DNA of 64,000 nt from Ascaphus truei (Eukaryota; Chordata; Amphibia; Anura; Ascaphidae): the NCBI GenBank assembly GCA_036426205.1, contig CM071568.1:216513261-216577260 (forward strand), in the 5' to 3' direction. Positions 21,935 to 34,077 of the stretch are shown piece by piece (position 1 is the stretch's first letter; every line of letters begins with the position of its first letter). The notes beneath the pieces are model-generated. The model had not been told where the DNA came from. It saw only the letters and a list, made by a program, of their open reading frames with translations, and did no database searches. Position numbers and translations under genes: made by a program.

Positions 21935-23099
21935 GCTGTTACAGCTGCTACATACATGTAGCAGGCAAAACAATGTATGTACGAATATTTTGACAGCAAC
22001 AATGTCATTTGTTTTACAATAAAGGGAATATATTAATACATATGGGATAAGTGCCTCAAGACTAGATGTAACATTGGGAGAAAAGATTCCCTTACCCAAA
22101 GATCTTACAATCTAAGTGTGTGTCTACATCTTTAAATACATGATACATATTTAAAAAAAAAATACGTTTTATAACAGGACATATCGACAATGTATAGCAA
22201 TTAAAACAGCACAAAATTCCATTTTTGTAGGCGTACTGTTTATAGGGGTTAAATAAAACGAGTGGATTTTCTGTATTTCTATTAATGTCTGCTTGCTATA
22301 AATAACATGTGCAGTCTGTGGGCATCTCTATTCCAGGCTTTATAGATGTTACACATAATACAGATTCATATACCTTGCTTGTCAAAATGCTTCATTAGGT
22401 CTCTATTTGAAAGTAATTTTCATGTACAATGATATTTTATAATGGCCACTATTTTCAACTCGCTAACATTACTTTGCAACTTGGCTCAAATCACTAACAT
22501 GTTATACTAAATGTATCAACATTTACAGAGTTAATGTTCAGTATGTGCCAAAAGTATTCTTCCCTGCATTTCTCTCTGTGGGTGCTGAGTAAGTTAACAA
22601 ACATTCACTGCTTTCTGTATATCTCAGGTGTATAATAAGTCATAAAGTCGGGCTCGCAGCCTGGAAAATGTACAACCTATTTGTTTGATCACTTTTTATT
22701 GGTATAAAACAATATATTATGTACATGGGAGGAATGAAACGTAATCTAGTAAAACGGTCTAGATAAGAATTAAGGGTAAGTGAACAGAGTCCTAAAACGT
22801 AACTTTTAATACATAAATTATAGGCTAAATCTGTTAAATTCTGGGCATTAGTAAAATCCATGCTCTCTGATTGGATAATGCCCGGAATTTTAACCATCGG
22901 TGATGGCACAGAATTTTTGGCACCCTGCCAAGTTTCTCAACCAATCAGCTTTCAGTTCTTGTACACACAGGGGCTTATGCAGAGAGGATCGTGATGTACT
23001 GGGAAAACGGCAATAAAATAGGCACAGATTTGGCATAAATTATGGCCGTATGCAGAAAGCGCCTTTACCTTCTTTTAGCAGATGGTAGTCAAATTGCCA
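21935..23099. other. Non-genic stretch
   Basis: AT-rich. Around 22955-23060 a 'cttatgcagagagg ... ccgtatgcagaaagcgcc' phrase may be part of a short repeat. No gene is seen. Confidence 0.4.
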
Positions 23100-23735
23100 A
23101 GTGTGTGTGTCTTCAGTGTGTGTTTTGTGGGTGGAGGAGGGGTGCAGAGTGTTTTGTTGGTGTGTGTGTCTGCAGTGTGTGGGTTTACAGGGAGGCTGCA
23201 GTGGGTGTAGAGGGGGGTGGCTGCTGGTGTGTGTTTTGTGGATGTAGAGGTGGCAGAGTCTGTTTTGTTAGTTTGTTTGTGTGTCTGCATTGTGTGTTTT
23301 GTGGGTGCAGAGGGGTGGCTGCAGTGTGTGTTTTGTGGGTGGAGGAGGAGTGCAGAGTGTTGTGTGTGTGTCTGCAGTGTGTAGGTTTACAGGGGGCTGC
23401 AGTGGGTATAGAGGGGGGGGGGGCTGCTGGTGTGTTTTTTGTGGATGTAGAGGGGGCAGTCTGTTTGTTGGTGTGTGTGTGTCTGCAGTGTGTTTTGTGG
23501 GTGTAAAGGAGGGCTACAGGGTGTGTGTGTGTGTGTGTGTGTGTCAGTGGGTGGAGGAGGGCTGCAGTGTGTTTGTTTTGTGAGTGTAGAGGGTGGAGGA
23601 GTGCTGCAGTATGTTTTGTGGGTGTAGAGGAGGGGGCGGGGCAGCAGAGTGTGTAGGGGGGACTGCAGAGGGTATTTGTGTATGTAGAGGGTGGGGTTGC
23701 AGACTATGTATGTATAGAGGGGGGTGTATGTATGT
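23100..23735. repeat. GTG/GGAGG minisatellite
   Basis: Degenerate units of about 40-60 bp built on 'tgtgtgtctgcagtgtgtg(ttt)gtgggtgtagaggggg'. The units vary in length. Cysteine/glycine/valine-rich open frames are repeat artefacts. Confidence 0.85.
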
Positions 23736-23781
23736 ATACATATATGTATGTATATATATATGTATATATATATATATAGTA

Positions 23782-23819
<38 letters not shown>

Positions 23820-23850
23820 ATGTGTGTGTGTGTGTGTGTGTGTGTGCGTA
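23736..23850. repeat. (TA)n/(TG)n compound microsatellite
   Basis: TATATG-rich, then pure TA, then TG dinucleotide arrays following the minisatellite. Confidence 0.9.
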
Positions 23851-23991
23851 TGTACAATTCCCTTTTAATAAACTTGCAGTAACAGCTAAATAATGTAGAC
23901 AATCATGCTGATAAAAATCAATATGACTACAAGTGTCTATCTTTTTTATGAAAAATGTAAATTTAAAAAAAAGCCTACATTTAGACTATAA

Positions 23992-24126
23992 TAGTAATAA
24001 TCCCAATCAGAACAGGGCATTACTGGCCAGCAATGCCCTGGCTGGATTAAAGTCGGCCCTCGGCTACGCCTCGGGCCTTCAACTCTACATTGGCCAGTAA
24101 TGCCCTGTTCTGAGGGGATTATTACT
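23992..24126. repeat. Short foldback element
   Basis: Left arm AGTAATAATCCC, CAGAACAGGGCATTACTGGC and right arm GCCAGTAATGCCCTGTTCTG, GGGGATTATTACT are inverted copies, with a loop around 'cggccctcggctacgcctcgggcc'. About 135 bp. Non-autonomous and of unknown family. Confidence 0.8.
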
Positions 24127-24401
24127 TTAAACAATGGGAACAGGGGGGATTCACACTGGAAAGATGATACTAATGGATCCTTGGAATTGTCAGAGGTGGT
24201 CAGGGCTAATACAGCAAGGGCATAAAAAAATGCTGGGGATAGACATAAGGCTATCCCTAAACATGAAAACAAATCGAAAGAGCCGAGGTTTTACAGTACA
24301 GTAGATAAAAAATTGGATAGATTTACTTTTATATGCCATAAAATTGCAAGGGGCTATCTTAGACTTCAAAGGGAGTTAATACCGGAATGGGTGCGATAAC
24401 T

Positions 24402-24633
24402 CAGGGATGCTTAACACCAGTCCTGAACCAACCCCCCCTCCCCCCAACAGGCCAGGTTTTCAGGATATCCCAGCTTCAGCACAGGGGAGTCAATCAGAGG
24501 CTTCAGAGGCTCAGTCCAAGACTCAGCTACCTGTGCTGAAGCAGGTGCTGATTGAGCCACCTGTGCTGAAGCAGGGATATCCTTAAAACCTGACATGTTA
24601 GAGCGGCTTCAGGACTGCAGTTGAACTCCCCCG
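24402..24633. mobile_element. hAT-like foldback MITE, family B, with 8-bp TSD
   Basis: Ends CAGGGATGCTTAACACCAGT and (reverse strand) CGGGGGAGTTCAACTGCAGT, followed in both by CCTGAA. TSD CGATAACT at 24394-24401 and 24634-24641. The interior is palindromic around GGATATCC and CTTCAGCACAGG / CCTGTGCTGAAG. The same family occurs at 28194, 43199 and, partially, at 25633 and 57835. Confidence 0.85.
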
Positions 24634-24644
24634 CGATAACTCCT

Positions 24645-25630
24645 ACACCCACTTGATAAATGTGCCCCCTATGTTTCTTCCATTTCTTGCATGCTTGAAA
24701 AATGCATAACTGCAAAAACGGCTACGTCAACTCAGTGCATTTGTTTTTTTAATCTCCATGCTTTTAATATGGCTAACTACAAAGTCAGAATAAGAAAACT
24801 AAACTCTATCCCATGGACACCTATCTTTGGATAAAGGTACTTTGCTTCCAATTGCTGGGCCTGTGCTTGCTATATTCTTCTTACTTTCTAATACCTGTTG
24901 TCTTCTTGCCAGTTGTAACTTGAACCGATGCTCTGCACACTCACAATACTCAGGTAGCAAGCTATCTACATGGACTGAGTTTAATGCTACCCCTAAATCT
25001 TAATCTCTGGCAATAATAAAAATCTTGTTATCCAAACCTTTAGTGATCAGTTAACACAGCATATACAGTACAGAGTACAGAGTACATAGCTTCTGTCCAG
25101 CCCCCTCTCACCTGCTCATTACCATCTCTGTCCCGATGAAGCTTTAAAGAGGGCAAAACATTAGCATTATGTCTTTATAATATGGTACTGTATGATAACT
25201 ATCAATGCACTTTGAGCGAACATCGAGGTTCCCACGGCCTCCATGTAACTCCTTATCTCGTCAGCAACAGAGGTTTTATCATGTGACCAACGTCTTACAC
25301 TACAAGTTCTTTGCAGTTCAGGAATGCATCACTATCACACTTATTTTAAAGCAAACAGAATAAAAACACAGGTGCCTGCAGCGAAATCTGCACCGCGTCA
25401 TCAAGGACAGCGCCACAACGGCAACACAAGGGGTTCAGAATGCAAGAAGCTCTGTTTACCTGACATGCTGCTTGGCATTATGGATGGGTAGTTGTGATCA
25501 TTCTTCTAAGCATCAGATGTGACCTGAGGAAAAATAAAGAAGTGTGTCATGAAGTAAAGGTCGTCACTACAGGCCTCATTTATTTCACATTCACAAACAT
25601 GCCCAAACACTTTGGATCTGGCACTCTAGG
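24645..25630. other. Non-genic stretch with one PLE-like scrap
   Basis: No gene is seen. CCCGATGAAGCTTTAAAG followed by AGGGCAAAACATTAG near 25133-25167 resembles a degraded PLE hammerhead region ('gatgaagc...ggcgaaac'). Confidence 0.4.
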
Positions 25631-25632
25631 GC

Positions 25633-25724
25633 AGAGGTGGCCAACTCCAGTCCTCAAGCGCCACCAACGGGTCAGGTTTTAAGGATATCCCAGCTTCAGC
25701 ACAGGTGGCTCCATCAACTAATAA
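25633..25724 (+). mobile_element. Partial family B MITE (left half)
   Basis: CAGAGGTGGCCAACTCCAGT, then 'aggttttaaggatatcccagcttcagcacaggtggct', stops at a TA-rich run; the right arm is missing. Confidence 0.75.
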
Positions 25725-25725
25725 T

Positions 25726-26101
25726 ATATATTAATATATAATATATATATATATTTTGTGAGTGCTGCTGATTTTTAATTTTTGCACATTTATTGGATTG
25801 GCTGGTGTTCCCTGTCTATCTGCAAGCATCCGGACTATTGATAAGTATATTTTTACTTTTGTATTTAGTGCTAGTTGGAGTGCACCCAGCATTTTCTTTG
25901 TTTATATTTATATATTTTTTTTATTTTTATATATATATATATATGATGAATATATATATATATATATATATATTATATAATATAATATGAGAAAGAAAGC
26001 ACACGACCCATAGCGTAAAAAATAAACATTTAATGTAGGGACAGCGGTTCGGGGAAACAGGCTCACTCACAAGGGTAAGTTAAAAATGTTACTTTTAAGT
26101 T

Positions 26102-26140
<39 letters not shown>

Positions 26141-26145
26141 TATAT
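25726..26145. repeat. TA-rich microsatellites interrupted by unique sequence
   Basis: TA arrays at about 25726-25755, 25928-25990 and 26104-26150. Between them, near 26036-26080, the minus strand reads 'ccttgtgagtgagcctgtttccccgaac', possibly a degraded hammerhead region. Confidence 0.7.
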
Positions 26146-26271
26146 AAAAAACCAGTGTCATGCACAGTGATGACAGGTAAGAGGTGCTGCTGCCTTTAAA
26201 AAGCTAATTGTAAACAAAATACTGCACCGTGTGGTAAGAAGTAGATAAGAACCGGCATATCACTTTGGGAC

Positions 26272-26990
26272 ATATTTACTAAAGCGATGGTATTCTATAA
26301 GACACTTTCCGGAGCCAGAACACATTTTATGGCACATTGAAGTGAACGGGCTATAAAGTGTCTTACAGGGACTGAAGGTGTCTTATGGCCTAACATTGCT
26401 TGCTAAATATGGGCCTATACGTCTTGTTTCCAAGAAGCTACTGCAAGTGTGGCCCTTCAGATCAAAGATCTTTATAAATAGTGCAAAGAAAAGCATATAG
26501 GCGTAAAGAGCAAAACTTGTAAAGAGAAAACTTGTCACCTTTTGCCACAATTAATTCACAGAAGTATTTTTTAGGTATACGTATAAATAGGGTTTCCTTT
26601 TCTCCATAGCGCAAACCAAGAATTTGTATTTGCCTCAATTTGTGCCAATGACACATGTAAAAAGTTGTTAGCCTGGTTTCTTAGGAACAGACTGCGCCGT
26701 TATCGGTCGTGGTGGTGACTGACAGGTCATTAGGGGCCTGGGATTTTTCCATCCCCGACTATACCTCAAAGACATCTGCGAATGAATTGTGGCAATCGGC
26801 GACAAGATTGCCCTTTACACTTACATGCTTTTCTTTACATTATTTGAAAGATCTTTGATCTGAAGGGCCACACTTAAAATAGCTGTGTGGGAAAAAGACA
26901 TAGGGCCATGTTTACTAAGCGATGCTATGCCATAGGACACCTTACGGCCCATTCCATTTAATGGGTTATAGAAATTATGTGTAATTACAC
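26272..26990. repeat. Mixed direct and inverted repeat block
   Basis: 'Catatttactaaagcgatgg' (26272) recurs as 'catgtttactaagcgatgct' (26907), both followed by 'ataagacac/ataggacac'. GGCCCTTCAGATCAAAGATC near 26452 is inverted as GATCTTTGATCTGAAGGGCC near 26850. This is probably one or two decayed MITEs. No coding sequence is seen. Confidence 0.6.
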
Positions 26991-27680
26991 AGTAAAAAGG
27001 TAGTGGTTTGACTGCAAAGCCCAATCAGTGTCCAGGGACATAAGTACTACAAATGAATTGAGAGATTGAATAACCAAAAATGAACGAAAAGAACAAACTT
27101 AGCGTGCAGCCTAAGGGTATTCTGCACAATTACCTATGTAATTTAATTACACGTAGAAACTACACTGGAGTAAAATTTCATGGGTTTGCTCCCGGTTTAA
27201 AATAAAATGTGCTCTCTGTAGCTACATTGTATTGCTTTGTTTTAGCTCAGTGTAACATTAACCTTCGTATTATACACAATCATTGTATGATAAACATTCC
27301 ACATATCAGGTTATTTATGTGCCTGTCGAAGAACCAAAATCGTACAATTGGGCAAAAACTTTTGCAGGTTTTTTAATATTCCTTTTGGAAAAGGCGGCGT
27401 TCTGAAAGCTTTTGTACTTTCTGTATAGAAAAATGATGCAGTCTACATAAAATATAAAATTCTGAGATAAATGAAACACAATTAGGTTATGATAGGTAAA
27501 AAAGAGTCTAGAAGCTTAGATGGGGAACCCCATGAGCTTCACAAAGCAGAATCAGAGACCAAGCTCAAGCTGGTGTCTAAAAAAGCAGCACAATCTTTTT
27601 GAGTGGGCCCATTGGTTCAGTACTTCCTTACCCCAGGCTAAGCTGTACAAGCCAATAATGCAACAGGCAAAGCTCTAGAG
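26991..27680. other. Non-genic stretch
   Basis: No supported feature. Confidence 0.4.
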
Positions 27681-28089
27681 CCGTGTTTCCCAAAGTGGGT
27701 TCTGCGGCACCCTGGTCTTTAGTGAGAGAATCAAAAGGGTTCTGGAATATTTTCCCATTATCCCAGAACAGGGAGAGAGCAGGGCTGTTACTAGGGGGCT
27801 GGGCAGCTAACGCCATCCTGATTGGCTGCTACTGGATAATGCAGCCATTCATGAGGATGTGTTAGGAGCCTGGGGGTGTGTGGCCAAGCAGAAGAGGAAA
27901 AGCATGGGCAGGAGAGAGGTGAGGCTAGGTGTCTGTCCTGTGTGTATCTGTTATATCCAGTTGTATGTTTCTTCTGTGACTGACTGTCTCCGTCCTGTGT
28001 CTTCTGTCACTGACTGTCCTGTTGTGGGGGTGCCTCAGCAGTTGATCTGTGATTAGGGGTGTCTTGAGAGAAAAGTTTGGGAACCACTG
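27681..28089 (+). mobile_element. hAT-like MITE, family C
   Basis: Starts CCGTGTTTCCCAAAGTGGG and ends TTTGGGAACCACTG, good inverted termini of hAT type. Flanks CTCTAGAG and GTCTAGGG agree at 6 of 8 positions, a decayed 8-bp TSD. 409 bp, non-coding. Confidence 0.75.
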
Positions 28090-28193
28090 GTCTAGGGAGT
28101 CAATGTAAAAATAAGTAATCTAAAATTGACAAGACCAATGTGCTCATTTGCATGTCACTACCCAGAATGCTCTTGCTTAATGTTATATTATAC

Positions 28194-28367
28194 CAGTAGC
28201 TCTCAATTCCAGTCCTTATAGGACCATTAAAAGGTCAGGTTGTAAGGATATCCCTGCTTGAGCACAGGTAGTTCAGTAAAAATGATTTAGCCACCTATGC
28301 TTATGCCGGGATAACCTCAAAGCCGGCATTGTTGGGGGTCCTTGAGGGGTGGAGTTGGGAGCCACTG
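28194..28367. mobile_element. hAT-like foldback MITE, family B, diverged copy
   Basis: Ends CAGTAGCTCTCAATTCCAGT and (reverse strand) CAGTGGCTCCCAACTCC. The interior carries AGGATATCCCTGC and its partial inverse. Flanks are only weakly similar, so the TSD has decayed. Confidence 0.7.
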
Positions 28368-28369
28368 CC

Positions 28370-29740
28370 TTATGCCATGCAGTCTCTCTCTGCAAACAGT
28401 GCAGCAGTAAAAAATGGCAAATTAATTTTGCAGATTTGGATCTGCCTCAGATTGGCTGGTGCCTTTGGTCTGCGGATTTCCGCTGATCAATCTCAAAAAG
28501 GGCAATTAGTCTTTTCAAAATATTTTTTCTATCCCTGCGAATCGGCACGACAGATTAGTAATTCGAACCAAAAAACGTAATCAATGATCCGGGGATGAGG
28601 AGGAGCCAAATACTGTAGTATAAATAGAGGTGCAGCACCCAGGACATACTTTTTTTTTTTGGATCATCAAATGTTTAATAAACATTATTATTATTATTTT
28701 TTTATTATTCATGAATTCTTCTAAGTGTATATGAAGATTTGCATCTCTTGAAATGCTGACCTGCTATGGGACTTTTGGTTAATCAATGGGGACAGTCAAC
28801 ACAAGTCAGAGTGTCTAATTACTACCTGGTTTAAATAAACGCCATTGGAGCTGTAATTATTCGAGGTTGTCCAGCTGCTGGCACCACACAATGCAGGGTT
28901 AATGATCTCCTTCCTTGGCTACCCTGCAGTTACTTAAGTGATCTTACCCCCAGTTCACGAATCATCATATGACAACCATACCATCATCTACATCATTACC
29001 TTATTGCCAAAACAAGCCATTTTGACATCATATATTAGTCCTATTTGAATGTTGAACATGTAATAGTAGTGGTGTCTCAAACAAGCGAGCCACTTAAGTG
29101 CCATCTGTGCTGTGCCAGGCGGGCAGTGCTACACCCATTCCTAATATCTCTGTCAGAACTGACAGTTGTCATCTGGCAGCCACCCACCAATTACAGGATG
29201 TCCATGTTGTATGCGATTTTTTTAAAAAGAAATACATAAAAATGTATGTACAGTATGCATAGTTTTGTAAAAAAAAAAAAAAAAAGACTCGTACAGCTCA
29301 GTCCTGATGTTTTATTAAAAATAAAATGATAATGTGATAGATCAGTGCTAACTCCCACTCTCCCTCCCAGTCCCAGGGCATTAGAGGTTGGGTATGTGGT
29401 GGGGGATAATGGGTTTAAACTAGGTGTAGCAGTGAAACTAGGCAACATACAGTATGACCGACACCCATTCCTTGTTAGCACACTTACTCTATTTAACTAA
29501 TAGTCACGTGTTTGATAGGTCAATGTACAGTAGGAATATGCATAGCATTTATTTGATTGTTGACAGAAAAAAATGCTCACTAGACAATGTTACATATTTT
29601 ATTGCAAAAATAATGTTACTCCGGTTGTCATTTTTAACAATGGATTAGAAATAAACACAATCCATGGAGTGGATTTATGTTAATTTTGCCGGGGCTTATT
29701 TTAAAACCTCACAACCTAACCACATAGGTATATTTTAACT
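28370..29740. other. Non-genic AT-rich stretch
   Basis: No gene. A (TTA)n-like run lies near 28683-28710 and an A run at 29269-29285. Confidence 0.4.
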
Positions 29741-29898
29741 CAGTGGTGCGCAAACTGGGGGGCGCGCCCCCTTGGGGGGGCGCAAGATCTTTTAAGGGGG
29801 TCGCAGGGCCGCTGCAGCCTGGGGGCGGCGAAACATGCTGTGTGCAGGCGGCGGCAGAACATGATGGAGGGGGGGGGGGGGGGCGGAGGTACAACAGC

Positions 29899-30602
29899 TG
29901 CAAAATAACCCTGTCAGAGCTGCTAGAGGATCGGAAGAAGAGGGCCAGAATGCAGGAGGACTGCAGGGGAGGAGCAGGCCCCAGCGGTCTGACGTGGAAT
30001 GTCCCTGCTTCCTGTGTCTGCCCTGTAGCAGCGCTGTGCAGACAGAGCAGGAAGAGGACAGATCAGGGGCTGGTCAGGTGTGTGTAGCAGGGCTGTGTGT
30101 ACTGAGCTTGCTGCATAAGGTAGGTCAGCATTCTGTGTACATTGTGTGGAATTGGAAGAGTTGTTTAGTCAGTGATAGAGCACAGACTGCTAATAAATAA
30201 ACTCAAACTCCATCACCCCCCCTCGCCCTTACGGCATCCAGTTAAAGGTGCAGTCACAGTCCAGAGATCCACTACAATAAAGTGAAATCACTCAACAGGC
30301 ACAAAGTGCACCGATTGTTTCAGGATTAAAGAAACATCTACTAACTTTTCATATATCAGGGAATGTACCCTCTCTATATGTATGTAGCTGTATGTTCTGG
30401 CTCACAGTGTTTTGCAGTCCTGGTCTATAAGGGGGATATATTAGTCTGGTTATGAGGGCATGACAGCCAGCTGCAAAAGAACCCTGTTAGAGTAGCTGGT
30501 GGATCGGAAGAAGAGGGCAAGAATGCAGGAGGACTGCAGGGGAGGAGCAGGCATGTCTGACGTGGAATGTCCCTGCTTCCTGTGTCTGCCCTGTAGCACT
30601 AA
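29899..30602 (+). repeat. Internal direct repeat pair of the long hAT element
   Basis: The roughly 130-bp block containing GGATCGGAAGAAGAGGGC, GAATGCAGGAGGACTGCAGG and GACGTGGAATGTCCCTGC occurs at 29899-30040 and again at 30472-30602. The second copy lacks a few bases after 'aggagcaggc'. Confidence 0.88.
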
Positions 30603-31186
30603 TGCTCCTGACCTGGCACCCTGCTTTGCAATTCTCTTCAGCAACACAGGACAGGAGGCACAGCTGAAATTGCAAGAAAGGGTAGGCTATCTGAATTTTA
30701 CCCAATGTACTCTAATATTACTGAAACACAAGGAAAAACACCCCATAACAGTAAAAAAAGGTATACAAAATAATACTGCTAAGTAGGAGGTTGGATGACA
30801 AAAAGGGGGGGAAGAGGGAAGGGAGGTAGATATGGGTTGGAATGAATGCCCCCCCCCCCCAATAATTGCCTGTGTGATATTGACAGTGCACCAAAAGAAA
30901 CAAATATTACCAGATACCAGTCAAATAAACAGATAGTGATCCATCTCATAAACATGTTACAGCTCCAAATGTTATGATAAGTGCAATGAATTTGAGAATA
31001 AGATTGTAGTGCATTCATGGTTCTCTCATCCCTGTCCTACTGTCTTCTGGTCGCTATAACCCTGCAGTTCTACAGACACTTTACAGTCCATGGGGGATAA
31101 TAATTAATGTCCCTAACTAAGCATTGAAAATGTAAACAATATTAAAGAATGCATTTGCAGCAGGCGTCTATAGACGTCAATAGAAA

Positions 31187-31475
31187 GACTGCGGCCCCGC
31201 TGGCGCTGACCGCGCTCATGCTTGAAAGCGGTGATGTCACCAGCTCTCTAAGCATGAGCGCTGGGTGTCCTGGCTATTTCGCAAGCGCGCGTGGAGGTGG
31301 GGATGTTGTTGCAGGCAAGTTGAGCACGCTTGAAAGTTAATTTTTTGTTTACTCAAGCACCTAACTTGAGTGAGCGTGCGTGCCCGCACAGCACATGAGC
31401 AGGGACTTACACATATAGATTTATGTAAGTAAAAGCGGCAATTACTGCACGCTCAGCACCAGCGGGGCCGCAGTC
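31187..31475. mobile_element. MITE nested in the long hAT element
   Basis: Perfect 17-bp inverted ends GACTGCGGCCCCGCTGG / CCAGCGGGGCCGCAGTC. Inner phrases 'gcgctcatgctt' and 'aagcatgagcgc' are also inverted. No clear TSD. About 289 bp, non-coding. Confidence 0.75.
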
Positions 31476-31725
31476 ATAGGGGGTTGAGGAGAGGAGATGA
31501 TGAGAATCTATTTGAGATTGTCACACATGATATCGTACATATCGATATAATGTTGAAATATGTAAGTATTTATATGTATTTGTAGTCACATTTGTATTGT
31601 ATACCGTTTAAACTTGTTTTTTTTTTCATGTGATTTTTGTTCACATCAGGAAGGGGGGGCCCGACAAATATCATTGATGAAAAGGGGGGCTCGGCATAAA
31701 AAGTTTGCTCACCCCTGTTTTAACT

Positions 31726-32255
31726 AATGGAGCAGTTGGAACAATCCATCTGTGTATTCTACCCCGTGGAACGAATTTTGAAGCAAAAGTCAGGGAAATT
31801 CAAGGGAACGAATTTGGACTGGTTCGCCCATCTCTAGGCTGCAGCCCTCTCAAGAGTCAAGCAGTTACTACCTTGTCCTCTCCATTTCCACTCTACTTTC
31901 CTGCTCTTTTCGCTATCAAAGTGACATGACCTTAATCAGTAGGGGCCTTGCCAAATATGCAATAAAGTGGCCAATTGCACCTTCACTGGCTGAAAGCTCC
32001 CCAAATGGGGAGGGCGATATTTAATTACCCCCTAAAATGAATTGAGTGAATTAACACATACTATGGATAGATATGATGCATCTTAAATCCATTATGAAGG
32101 ACATTTTAACTTTAGCAAGTCACGTGGTATTCACTTGTATTTCTTTTGTAGAAATTATTTAAATATCCATAACATTAATAACCTTCCACAGGTGCATGTG
32201 TTGATTCTTAGAGCGTTCATATTTCAAACAGAAAAATAAGCCCTATACAGATGCT
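31726..32255. other. Non-genic stretch
   Basis: No supported feature. Confidence 0.4.
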
Positions 32256-32572
32256 CCGACGAGTATTCTAAAACTTGCCTTGGAAAATATGGGGCAATCA
32301 CCAACAAGACCCAGGAACATGCTGGGTACATGCTGCAACATTTCAGTGATATTTCTGCAGAGACTAATGGCCCATCAGATTAACACAGCAGGGGTCCCTG
32401 GCAGTCCCATTCAGTTTGAATGGGACTGCCAGGGACCCCCGTTGTTAATCCGATGGGCCATTAGTCTGTTTGCAGAAAGGAACAAATGTCACTGAAATGT
32501 TGCAGCATGTACCCAGCATGTACCTGGGTCTTGTTGGTGATTGCCCCAGATTTGTTTTAGAATACTCGTCGG
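32256..32572. repeat. Near-perfect 317-bp foldback element
   Basis: The two arms of about 155 bp are inverted copies meeting at GCAGTCCCATTCA-GTT-TGAATGGGACTGC (centre 32415). The outer ends are CCGACGAGTATTCTAAAAC and its reverse complement. Few mismatches separate the arms. As RNA it would form a long hairpin. Family unknown. Confidence 0.9.
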
Positions 32573-32574
32573 CA

Positions 32575-32978
32575 CTACAGTATCCACTGTTGACATGTTC
32601 AACACACTTTTACATACCGTACACATGAAGAAATGATGATGGATTCAGAACTCTTTACTGGCAAGAATCATTCCATACCAAACTGTTTATTACATTGTTT
32701 ATAATCTGGGTTATTTAAAACAGCTGCAGTTGTTGCTGGCATTTACCATCCCTCTTTTAACGTTGTTTCCATCAGATACTACGTATTATGCCAAAATATA
32801 CATATGAAGCCCGACTCACATCCCCAGAGATAAGTTAGAGCTAGGGGCATCTGCAGTGCCTGCATTTTAATCTACAGACTGCCCGCAGCTGCTTTTTCCG
32901 AAGGCCAGGGATTGCCACGTCTATTTTCCTCGGCAGTCCTTGACTACGAGGAAAGTTAAACAGGCTACATCTGTATTA
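32575..32978. other. Non-genic stretch
   Basis: No supported feature. Confidence 0.4.
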
Positions 32979-33164
32979 GTATACAACAAAAGATAGGGAA
33001 GCCCAATGCTACATCCAATTGACAAAACATATATGGCAATAAGTATAAAGTTAAATACTTCAATAATAAAATATTATTATTGAAGTATTTAACTTTAGAC
33101 TTATTACCATATATGTTTTGTCAATTGGATGTAACATTGGGCTCCCCTGTCTTTTGTTGTATAC
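32979..33164. repeat. 186-bp foldback element
   Basis: GTATACAACAAAAGATAGGG at the left is inverted at the right end (33164). The arms continue to an AT-rich centre near 33071 with ATATATG and AAGTATTTAACTTTA phrases paired across it. Mismatches are few. Confidence 0.88.
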
Positions 33165-33211
33165 ATTTGCCACGCTCAGTAGCACTCCTTTTGAGACAGA
33201 CAGACAGACAG

Positions 33212-33212
<1 letters not shown>

Positions 33213-33266
<54 letters not shown>
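33213..33266. repeat. (CA)n microsatellite
   Basis: Pure CA array preceded by an (AGAC)n stub. Confidence 0.92.
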
Positions 33267-33267
<1 letters not shown>

Positions 33268-33268
<1 letters not shown>

Positions 33269-33785
33269 ATGTGGTGGGTGTTGGTGTTTGAGCTTGCTGG
33301 GAATGTGTGTGTTAATACATCTGTATTAGGAAATATACAAATTTTTCTACACAGAGATCAAAAGCAGTGACCTTGCCAAACGGATAATAGAAGAGTGGGT
33401 TCTCTTCATTGATCAGATGGACAGACAAATACTATGATTGGGTGAATGGTACTTTATGACGACTGCTCGAAAGAAAGATTTCCCTCCCTATGACCAAAAA
33501 GAGGGTTTGTGGCAAAGAAAACTTCAACTCCAATAAGTTAAAAGCTCCATCTCCAAAAACAACATATGTTTTTCCAAGTACAGCAAAATGAATTTCACCC
33601 TTAAGGCTCATTTACAACTACACTCAAATTATGAATGTACGTCAAACTACAAGTCACAGAGCTTATAACTATAAATTACTTCTAAAAAGCAACTTTCTTT
33701 TTTTATGTAACGTGCTGTGCAATTATAATGCTGGATGAAATGAATAGGAATGAAGACCTTACTTTCCTGAAAATATAGACTTTTG
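33268..33785. other. Non-genic stretch
   Basis: No supported feature. Confidence 0.4.
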
Positions 33786-33789
33786 GATA

Positions 33790-34026
33790 TGTAGCGCACT
33801 TTCCCCCACCCCCTGGGAAATATGTGACTACGGGGTAGGTGTGATGCTTTACCTGTGGCTCATAGGAGGCCTCAGCCTGCACTGCTGGGAGCCTGTGGTG
33901 TTCCCTAGTTGACAATCGGTAGTGCCTTCACCTGTATTGGATCCTACTATTTAAGACAACCCCGTACAGGAACCCCATGCAATAAAACACACGTTAGGTA
34001 AATATAAACAGTTTTACTACACAGAG

Positions 34027-34077
<51 letters not shown>

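Larger units (their letters stand above)
29741..31717 (+). mobile_element. Long hAT-like non-autonomous element with 8-bp TSD
   Basis: Starts CAGTGGTGCGCAAACT and ends AAGTTTGCTCACCCCTG, the same end type as family A. A perfect 8-bp TSD TTTTAACT flanks it (29733-29740 and 31718-31725), so the whole 1,977 bp is one unit. I find no transposase frame, so it is non-autonomous or has lost its gene. It contains an internal direct repeat (29899-30040 and 30472-30602) and a nested MITE at 31187-31475. A G-rich run lies at 29868-29883. Confidence 0.88.

Noticed and set aside
23042..23902. Cysteine/glycine-rich and tyrosine/isoleucine-rich frames that look like secreted peptides
   Set aside because: They are artefacts of the GTG minisatellite and the following TA/TG arrays; the minus-strand partner is proline/histidine/threonine-rich in the same way.
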